From: Blautia sp.
GTDB taxonomy: Bacteria; Bacillota; Clostridia; Lachnospirales; Lachnospiraceae
Direction: 5' to 3'
Length of the DNA stretch: 64,000 nt
Assembly: GCA_017463155.1 (NCBI GenBank)
Contig: JAFTPT010000053.1
Span: forward strand, 87,986 to 151,985
How positions within the stretch are numbered: position 1 is the stretch's first letter; every line of letters begins with the position of its first letter. The notes under the pieces are model-generated. The model was not told the DNA's origin and ran no database searches. It was given only the letters and a program-made list of their open reading frames with translations. Positions 25,401 through 31,207 of the stretch are shown here, piece by piece. A program made the translations under genes and the position numbers.

Positions 25401-25506
25401 CGGGCAGAAGGTCCGGAAAAACATCGGATTGTCCGGACGCGCCGGAAGGGAAGAGGATAAAACCGGAAAATACCTGCAGCCGGATGGAAAGGGGAGATCA
25501 GAGTGA
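22405..25506 (+). CDS. Fusion of GT2 glycosyltransferase, HAD-like domain and a large C-terminal region
   Basis: A 1033-residue cytoplasmic protein. Residues 8-230 are a GT-A family 2 glycosyltransferase (VIIPVYNTEKYVERC, VNDGSEG, GFVDSDDY with the metal-binding DxD-like segment). Residues about 343-545 are a HAD-like hydrolase (FDLFDTLL, LFTTDMYL, HIGDDWEKDVEGA). The remaining 490 residues (DLNMDPSFLGWYAVG onwards, with YFCGRDGYLLHK and FDMGYSGRIPEAL) resemble the C-terminal region of other HAD proteins found in glycan clusters; function unknown. It overlaps the methyltransferase gene by 8 bases and the kinase gene by 4 bases. It could both add and trim or dephosphorylate a glycan building block. 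Confidence 0.85.
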   Translation: MDNTGKGRISVIIPVYNTEKYVERCIESVMRQTWEDLEILVVNDGSEGNIGTLLRRYMEEDPRIRLLSHDRNQGLYRARLTGVQAAAGDYIGFVDSDDYVSEDYFRTLLLKAGDTGADIVIGRTVREENGQRFVYNLHEACLPKETLQVNEIQDLFFGQEFRCYAWHTMWNKLYTRKLWERCLPFLSECRSHIVMGEDILFSTVLLDEADRLAAVFEEAYFYCANEDACTAGNGLTPARIRKIASDLSEVFRTGERYLEERGAGPEIREHFRNGQRFYSSMWRQTVRECLSEREQKECRKSLALLGSPLPDPVYCGYMESLRTPWEGRLSYLKKKIDDPRYSCISFDLFDTLLVRPFGRPEDLFLLLDEPYRRISGGHARFSDLRKRGEAEARASLIKEHPDREDVTLDEIYEVICRDYAVTQQTAERMKGLEKELEIRYTEAREAGRSLYRRAVFRGKRILFTTDMYLTADTIRKILARCGYNGPDGLYISSGERKCKKTGGLFLRILEKEKLKPEQILHIGDDWEKDVEGAAMAGITAVFFPKASEVFSGRITGCVTNRCGSLGLTLKGSRWDPGQAFSPGAAAMRGLAAQQYFDDPYRLFHPGSDLNMDPSFLGWYAVGMHLLGLCRWLLGEAEKDGIRNLYFCGRDGYLLHKAFLVCTEGRVTGIRTGYLPVSRRALLPVMVKTRTDFYQLPVDPLAQTPEGMLRLLSFCSRVYAPETRRRELCRAGIPPKEPFPDRSSYEAFIGFFLDHWYDEKKHEDARALVKRFYSRIRENSGIFDMGYSGRIPEALCEASGQRLKVYYVHEEPADTGFRKMDGRMEISSFYPFRPAVTGLLREYLLSEPSGSCVGFAERENEVVPVFERMSEDAGETVMLRCMQRNALLFVRRYMELLGDAGEAMSFLPEEVSLPFEGVLSGLSAADTRMYGKAVFEDLLYGGSRRIRVEAFAREKPGPGEKEQAAAPDTRSSYEIMLPVLNRRPKAVRALLILLGAPEIFGQKVRKNIGLSGRAGREEDKTGKYLQPDGKGRSE

Positions 25507-27152
25507 GACAGACGAATACCGGCCTGTGCCTTGCCTGCATGCGGGAACTTCCCGAGGGCACGACGATCTGTCCGTCCTGCGGGTATGACAGCCGGAAATA
25601 TGTACCAAAGCAGGAATACCTGCGGCCGCTGGAGCTGCTGCACGGGAAATACAGGATCGGCCGCTGTCTCGGACAGGGAGGCTTCGGGATCACATATACC
25701 GCGCTGGACGAGGACCTGATGATCCGGACAGCGGTCAAGGAGCTCTTTATCCGGGAGGTAAGCTTCCGGGAGGAGGACAGGCGGACGGTCGGCTGCGTGG
25801 CCAAGGACCGGGCTTTGTTTGAAGAAAACCGGAAGAGATTCCTGCAGGAGGCCAGGATCCTGGCCATGATCCGGCAGCATGAGGAGGAAGGGATCGTAGG
25901 AGTCAGGGAGCACTTTGAGGAGAACGGGACGGCATACCTGGTCATGGAATTCCTGGACGGGACCACCGTAAAGGAAATCTGCCGGCAGAAGCAGCCGGAC
26001 CCTGAGACGATCTGCCGGTGGATGAAGCCGGTCGCCCGTGCACTGACAAGGCTGCATCAGTTCGGCGTGGTACACGGGGACATCAGCCCGGACAATATCA
26101 TGCTTTTACGGGACGGAAGAGTCAGGCTGCTGGATTTCGGAGGCGCGTATGTGAAGGGAGAAAGGATGGAACCGATCGTCTCCTTCAAGCGGGGCTACAC
26201 CGCGGAGGAACAGTACGGGGACAGGGGAAACATCGGTCCCTGGACGGACGTCTACGCCTTCGCCGCGACCTTGTACTATTGCCTGATGGGCAATCCGCCG
26301 CCGGACGCGATCCAGCGGAAAAGGGGGCTTGGCATGCCCTCCCTTCCAAGACGCACGCTGAAGATCCGGAAAAGTGAGGAGGCGGCTCTTTTTAAGGGGC
26401 TGGCGGTAGAGCCGGAGGACCGGTACCAGACGATCGAGGACTTCTGGAATGCCTTTGACAGGCGGAGAAAACGCCCTTACGGGAAAGCGCTCCTGTTGAC
26501 CGTGGCTGCCCTGCTGGCTTTTTCGGCAGGATATCCGCCGGCCAGGGAAAAGATCGTCGAGAGAGTACAGATAATAACGAGAGCGGAAGACATCCGGGAG
26601 GAAAGCATGGCAGAAACTCCGGCAGAGCCGTCAGAAGAGAAGGCAGAGGATGTGAAGGAGCAGAGGCAGGATCTGTCCATGTACCGGGAAGGTGATCCGA
26701 TCACGGATCTCGGGGGCACAGCCACGCTCGTATCTGCCATGGACGGCAGCCTCGTGTGGGCGGTCTCCCAGGATCCTTCCCTTGCGGAACCGGAGATGAT
26801 CCTCTGGACGCAGGTCTGGGATGAGACCCAGCAGTTCGACATTGTCCCTCAGGAGGACGGAAGCTGCCGGATCCGGCAGCACGGGGAGACAGAACGCTGG
26901 CTAGAACTGGAGCCGGATTACGGCCGTCTCCTTCTTCGGGAGGCGGAGGATAACGAGAGACAGCATTTCCGCATCTTTTACGGAGGATACGGACTATGCC
27001 TGCTCCAGTGCACGGACGGACGGATCATCGGATACAGCCCCGGGGAAAACGAAGCCCTGGGGATCAGCCTGACCGCCAGGGCGTACGAGGATTTCGAGGA
27101 CAGCCGTCTGGAAAAATGGCGGATCGACTTTGCGGGGGAAAATCTGAAATAA
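25503..27152 (+). CDS. Ser/Thr protein kinase with zinc ribbon, one TM helix and beta-trefoil-like tail
   Basis: A 549-residue membrane kinase. Residues 9-30 hold CLACM and CPSCG, a zinc-ribbon-like start. The kinase domain (about 48-320) has GQGGFGITY, the ATP-binding Lys in TAVKEL, HGDISPDNIML as catalytic loop (HGD instead of HRD) and LLDFGGAY. A single helix lies near residues 328-346. The outside part (about 400-549) shows repeated aromatic motifs (QQFDI, QHFRI, KWRID) of a ricin-type beta-trefoil, not PASTA domains. It starts with GTG in the overlap GTGA. It may sense a glycan and control the export operon; that is inference. Confidence 0.88.
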   Translation: MRQTNTGLCLACMRELPEGTTICPSCGYDSRKYVPKQEYLRPLELLHGKYRIGRCLGQGGFGITYTALDEDLMIRTAVKELFIREVSFREEDRRTVGCVAKDRALFEENRKRFLQEARILAMIRQHEEEGIVGVREHFEENGTAYLVMEFLDGTTVKEICRQKQPDPETICRWMKPVARALTRLHQFGVVHGDISPDNIMLLRDGRVRLLDFGGAYVKGERMEPIVSFKRGYTAEEQYGDRGNIGPWTDVYAFAATLYYCLMGNPPPDAIQRKRGLGMPSLPRRTLKIRKSEEAALFKGLAVEPEDRYQTIEDFWNAFDRRRKRPYGKALLLTVAALLAFSAGYPPAREKIVERVQIITRAEDIREESMAETPAEPSEEKAEDVKEQRQDLSMYREGDPITDLGGTATLVSAMDGSLVWAVSQDPSLAEPEMILWTQVWDETQQFDIVPQEDGSCRIRQHGETERWLELEPDYGRLLLREAEDNERQHFRIFYGGYGLCLLQCTDGRIIGYSPGENEALGISLTARAYEDFEDSRLEKWRIDFAGENLK

Positions 27153-27196
27153 TTCTAAACAATCTTAAATATCCATAGCAGGACTTGCGTTTTCAA

Positions 27197-27249
27197 TATG
27201 CCTGTGCTATCTTACGTATAACATGATTACGGAGGATGGCACAGGCATG
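27197..27249 (+). promoter_or_regulatory. Long hairpin that covers the ftsH ribosome site and start codon
   Basis: Bases 27197-27218 pair with 27228-27249 at 21 of 22 positions (three G-U pairs, one A-G mismatch) around a 9-base loop. The 3' arm contains the ribosome site GGAGG (27231-27235) and the ATG (27247-27249). A weak promoter, TTGCGT (27185-27190) and TATCTT (27209-27214), would start RNA near 27221 and leave out the 5' arm, so only read-through mRNA from the kinase gene or an upstream start would form the block. Confidence 0.8.
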
Positions 27250-29094
27250 AGATTTAATGAACAAAAACCGAAAAAGCCGCTTTATGTGTACTACCTGATC
27301 GCCCTGGTGGCGGTCGTCCTGATCAATCTGCTTATCATGCCGAACCTGTTCGGAAAGCAGGTGGAGACGACGAACTACAGTGCTTTTCTGGATGCGGTGG
27401 ATGATAGGGATGTGATCCGCGCGGAGGTGCAGGACACCTATATCTTCTACGTCGTGGAGGATGAAAACGGCGGGGAGAAGGTCTGCCGGACCGTACGGAT
27501 GGATGATCCCAACCTGGTGGAACGGCTGCATAAGACCGGGACGGCCATGGAGGCGGTGAACACCCAGAAGCAGAACCTGCTGCTGAGCCTGATCGCCGGC
27601 TATGTAATCCCCATCGGCATCTTTCTGCTGATCGGCCACTGGCTCAGCAAAAAGATGATGAACTCCATGGGCGGGGCCGGCGGAATGATGTCCTTCGGAA
27701 AGAGCAATGCGAAGGTCTACGTCAAGTCCACCACCGGGATCAAATTCAGCGATGTGGCCGGTGAAGACGAAGCCAAGGAGCTGCTGACGGAGATCGTCGA
27801 CTACCTGCACAATCCCCGCAAGTATTCGGAGATCGGGGCTTCGATGCCCAAGGGCGCTTTGCTTGTAGGCCCTCCGGGAACCGGCAAGACGCTCCTTGCG
27901 AAGGCAGTCGCCGGTGAGGCGGACGTGCCGTTCTTCTCGATCTCCGGTTCGGAATTTGTGGAGATGTTCGTGGGCATGGGCGCGGCCAAGGTGCGTGATC
28001 TCTTTAAACAGGCCAATGAAAAGGCACCCTGCATCGTGTTTATCGACGAGATCGATACCGTCGGGAAAAAGCGTGACGGCAGCGGACTGGCCGGAAACGA
28101 TGAGAGGGAGCAGACCCTGAACCAGCTTCTGGCGGAGATGGACGGCTTTGACGGTTCCAAGGGCGTCGTGATCCTGGCAGCGACCAACCGTCCGGACTCC
28201 CTGGATCCGGCACTGCTTCGTCCGGGCCGTTTTGACCGGAGGATCCCCGTGGAGCTTCCTGACCTGAAGGGCCGGGAGGAGATCCTGAAAGTCCATGCCA
28301 AAAAGATCAAGGTCTCGGATACCGTCCGGTTCGAGGATATCGCCAAGGCGGCGGCCGGGGCTTCCGGCGCGGAGCTTGCGAACATCGTCAACGAGGCTGC
28401 CCTCCGGGCGGTCAGAGACGGCCGGAAATTTGCGACCCAGGCCGACTTCGAGGAGAGCATCGAGGTGGTCATTGCCGGATATCAGAAAAAGAGCCGCGTT
28501 CTTTCCAACAAGGAGAAGCTGATCGTGGCCTACCACGAGATCGGGCACGCCCTGGTGGCGGCCAGACAGACCGATTCCGCGCCGGTCCACAAGATCACCA
28601 TCATCCCGAGGACCTCCGGCGCTCTCGGCTATACCATGCAGGTGGATGAACAGGAGCATTATCTGATGACCCGGGAGGAACTGGAGAACAAGATCGCCAC
28701 GTTTACGGGCGGCCGTGCGGCGGAGGAGCTGATCTTCCATTCGATCACGACCGGGGCGGCCAATGACATCGAGCAGGCGACCAGGCTCGCCCGCGCCATG
28801 ATCTCGCGGTACGGCATGAGCGATGAGTTCGATATGGTGGCCATGGAGAACGTTACGAACCAGTACCTGGGCGGCGATGCTTCCCTCAGCTGTTCGTTCG
28901 AGACCCAGACGCTCCTGGACCGGAAGGTGGTCGAGCTTGTCCGCACCCAGCACGAAAAGGCATACAAAATCCTGGAGGAGAATATCGGAAAGCTCCACGA
29001 GCTCGCCAAATACCTCTACGAGCATGAGACGATCACGGGTGAAGAATTCATGGACATCCTCGCAAAGCCCGCCGAAATCCCGGCCCAGGCCTGA
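27247..29094 (+). CDS. ftsH: ATP-dependent zinc metalloprotease FtsH
   Basis: A 615-residue membrane AAA protease that degrades damaged or short-lived proteins. Two transmembrane helices (about residues 12-32 and 112-132) flank a small outside domain. The AAA module has Walker A GPPGTGKT, Walker [12 protein letters not shown], the pore loop [16 protein letters not shown] and the second region with RPGRFDRR. The protease has HEIGH as the zinc site. I chose ATG 27247 because GGAGG lies 11 bases upstream; ATG 27223 has none. Its translation start lies in a long hairpin. It follows the glycan operon kinase by 94 bases. Confidence 0.95.
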   Translation: MRFNEQKPKKPLYVYYLIALVAVVLINLLIMPNLFGKQVETTNYSAFLDAVDDRDVIRAEVQDTYIFYVVEDENGGEKVCRTVRMDDPNLVERLHKTGTAMEAVNTQKQNLLLSLIAGYVIPIGIFLLIGHWLSKKMMNSMGGAGGMMSFGKSNAKVYVKSTTGIKFSDVAGEDEAKELLTEIVDYLHNPRKYSEIGASMPKGALLVGPPGTGKTLLAKAVAGEADVPFFSISGSEFVEMFVGMGAAKVRDLFKQANEKAPCIVFIDEIDTVGKKRDGSGLAGNDEREQTLNQLLAEMDGFDGSKGVVILAATNRPDSLDPALLRPGRFDRRIPVELPDLKGREEILKVHAKKIKVSDTVRFEDIAKAAAGASGAELANIVNEAALRAVRDGRKFATQADFEESIEVVIAGYQKKSRVLSNKEKLIVAYHEIGHALVAARQTDSAPVHKITIIPRTSGALGYTMQVDEQEHYLMTREELENKIATFTGGRAAEELIFHSITTGAANDIEQATRLARAMISRYGMSDEFDMVAMENVTNQYLGGDASLSCSFETQTLLDRKVVELVRTQHEKAYKILEENIGKLHELAKYLYEHETITGEEFMDILAKPAEIPAQA

Positions 29095-29102
29095 CAAAGA
29101 GG

Positions 29103-29131
29103 TTGTTTCACCCCGCAAGTTATGCTAAAAT
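29103..29131 (+). promoter_or_regulatory. Promoter before the HerA-like gene
   Basis: TTGTTT (29103-29108) and TAAAAT (29126-29131) with a 17-base spacer and an extended TGC before the -10. The RNA would pass through the hairpin at 29143-29188 before reaching the gene. Confidence 0.6.
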
Positions 29132-29142
29132 ATGGATAAATG

Positions 29143-29188
29143 GAAGGTAACAGAGATTTCTCCGGAACTCTCCGCTGCCTTCTTTTTT
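29143..29188 (+). terminator. Terminator-like hairpin after ftsH / in HerA-like leader
   Basis: A 14-base stem (29143-29156 with 29169-29182, one G-U and two mismatches) is followed by TTTTTT (29183-29188). It ends the ftsH transcript and, since a promoter lies upstream of it, may also act as a leader attenuator of the next gene. Confidence 0.7.
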
Positions 29189-29218
29189 CGAATGGAAAGC
29201 TAAGATGGAGGAAAAGAT

Positions 29219-30844
29219 ATGTATCGAGACGGAATGCTCTGGATCGGCCAGGCACAGAATGAAACCAAGGACAGAGTGTGCATCATACCGAAAATGGCGA
29301 ATCGCCACGGGCTTATCTCGGGCGCTACGGGTACCGGCAAGACCATCACCCTGAAGGTGCTCGCCGAGTCCTTCAGCGACTGCGGTGTGCCGGTGTTTCT
29401 GGCGGATGTGAAGGGAGATCTGGCCAGTATGTGCCAGCCCGGCGTTGACACGGAGGATATGCAGAAAAGGATCGCGAAATTCGGACTGGATCCTTTTGTC
29501 TATACATCCTACCCGACCTGTATCTGGGATGTGCTGGGTGAATCCGGACATCCGCTGCGGACGACGATCTCGGAGATGGGGCCGCTTCTTCTTGCGTCTC
29601 TCCTCGAACTGAACGATACGCAGACCGACGTGCTGACGATCGTGTTCAAGATCGCGGATGACAACGGCCTGCTGCTCCTCGACATCAAAGACCTCCGTCT
29701 GATGCTGGAGTATGTCGGCCAGAATCTGAAGGATTATACACTGACCTACGGAAATATCACCAGGCAGACGCTGGGGGCCATCTCCAGAAGCCTGATCTCC
29801 CTGGAGGAGCAGGGCGGAGACCGGTTCTTCGGGGAGCCCGCCCTCGATATCCGTGACTGGATGCGAAACGACGTGCAGGGGCGCGGCTACATCAATGTGC
29901 TGCACTGCGCCAAGCTGATCAACACGCCGAAGCTCTATGCGACCTTCATGCTCTGGATGCTTTCGGAGCTTTTTGAGGAAATGCCGGAAGCCGGCGATCT
30001 CGATAAGCCGAGGATGGTCTTTTTCTTTGATGAGGCGCATCTGTTCTTCAACAATGCTTCCCGGCCGCTGCTTGAGAAGATCGAACAGGTCGTCAAGCTG
30101 ATCCGTTCAAAGGGCATCGGCATCTACTTTATCACTCAGACGCCCTCCGATGTGCCCGACGGGGTGCTGAGCCAGCTGAGCAACCGCGTACAGCATGCGC
30201 TCCGTGCCTATACGCCGGCCGATATGAAGGCGGTCCGGGCCGCGGCCCAGACCTTCCGGGCCAATCCCGCATTCAGTACGGAGGAGGTCATCACCCAGCT
30301 GGGCGTCGGCGAGGCATTGATCTCTTTCCTTGATGAGGAAGGAAGGCCCTCCGTGGTGGAACAGTGCAAGGTGCTGCCGCCGCAGAGCCGTATGGGAGCT
30401 ATCGAGGACGCGGAGCGCTATACCTGCCTGCTTCAGGACGGGATGGCGGCCAGGTATGACACCGCCGTGGACAGGGAATCCGCCTACGAGATCCTGAAGG
30501 CCCGCTTCGATGAAGCCGAAGAGGAAGCCAGGAGGATCGAGGAGGAGAAGATCCGCGAGGCGGAAGAGAAGGAACGTCAGAAGGAAGAAGAACGCCTGCG
30601 CAAGGAACAGGAAAAAGAAGAACGCGAGCGTAAACGGGAAGAGGAACGCCTGGAACGGGAGCGCAGAAGGGAAGAGGAAAGGCTCGAACGGGAGCGCAGA
30701 CGCGAGGAAGAGCGGGAAGCCCGGGAACAGGCAAAGAAGACGGCGGCTCTCCAGAAGGGGATCAGCACGGCGGTCAATACCTTTGCGAGGGAGGCGACCA
30801 AGTCCATCGTGCGCGGACTTTTCGGGAACCGTAAAAGAAGATAA
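29219..30844 (+). CDS. HerA-like ATPase, DUF853/YjgR family
   Basis: A 541-residue protein related to the HerA helicase C-terminal part. It has Walker A GATGTGKT (residues about 38-45), Walker B FFFDEAHLFF, and an arginine-rich segment ITQTPSDVPDGVLSQLSNRVQHALRA (sensor-like motif SNRVQHALRA). Residues 425-505 are a very charged coiled coil of Glu/Arg/Lys. The family is widespread but its role in DNA handling is poorly known. GGAGG at 29207-29211 precedes the start. The zf-HC2 protein gene follows 18 bases later, so co-transcription is likely. Confidence 0.88.
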   Translation: MYRDGMLWIGQAQNETKDRVCIIPKMANRHGLISGATGTGKTITLKVLAESFSDCGVPVFLADVKGDLASMCQPGVDTEDMQKRIAKFGLDPFVYTSYPTCIWDVLGESGHPLRTTISEMGPLLLASLLELNDTQTDVLTIVFKIADDNGLLLLDIKDLRLMLEYVGQNLKDYTLTYGNITRQTLGAISRSLISLEEQGGDRFFGEPALDIRDWMRNDVQGRGYINVLHCAKLINTPKLYATFMLWMLSELFEEMPEAGDLDKPRMVFFFDEAHLFFNNASRPLLEKIEQVVKLIRSKGIGIYFITQTPSDVPDGVLSQLSNRVQHALRAYTPADMKAVRAAAQTFRANPAFSTEEVITQLGVGEALISFLDEEGRPSVVEQCKVLPPQSRMGAIEDAERYTCLLQDGMAARYDTAVDRESAYEILKARFDEAEEEARRIEEEKIREAEEKERQKEEERLRKEQEKEERERKREEERLERERRREEERLERERRREEEREAREQAKKTAALQKGISTAVNTFAREATKSIVRGLFGNRKRR

Positions 30845-30862
30845 ACAAAGAGAGGGCATTTC

Positions 30863-31207
30863 ATGGATTGTCAGAATGCAGAGGGACTGGTCGACAGATA
30901 CATAGCCAAGACGCTCGATACGCAGACGATGGCGGAGTTCCTGGAGCATATCGAGTCCTGTCCGTCCTGCTACCAGGAGCTGGAGACCAGCTTTATGGTC
31001 ACTGCCGCCATGCAGCACCTGTCCGACGAGGAGGATACGGACCTGGATTTCCGCAGGCTTCTTGAGCAGGACCTGAAACGGGCGCGATACCATATCATTC
31101 TTTCGCAGGTTCTGCGTTTCCTGCGGATTTGCCTGTACCTTCTGCTGGCGGCAGGTCTTACGCAGGTCATCCTGATGCTGATCGTGGAGGTGAATAAACT
31201 GCTATGA
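30863..31207 (+). CDS. zf-HC2 (anti-sigma-factor-type) membrane protein
   Basis: A 114-residue protein with the zinc-binding anti-sigma fold (CQNAEG near residue 3, HIESCPSC at about 29-36) and a single transmembrane helix near residues 89-108. Such proteins usually hold an ECF sigma factor at the membrane, but no sigma factor gene is next to it here; upstream is a HerA-like ATPase and downstream polA, which it overlaps by four bases. It may act on a distant sigma factor or have another partner. Confidence 0.75.
   Translation: MDCQNAEGLVDRYIAKTLDTQTMAEFLEHIESCPSCYQELETSFMVTAAMQHLSDEEDTDLDFRRLLEQDLKRARYHIILSQVLRFLRICLYLLLAAGLTQVILMLIVEVNKLL

Noticed and set aside
27197-27249. CIRCE (HrcA) element before ftsH
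   Set aside because: The 9-base spacer is the same as in CIRCE, but the arms do not match TTAGCACTC/GAGTGCTAA.
27193-29118. Long open frame (about 640 codons) on the minus strand opposite ftsH
   Set aside because: It mirrors a clear ftsH gene, has no ribosome site and gives a low-complexity His/Leu/Asp-rich protein; a by-product of GC-biased codons.
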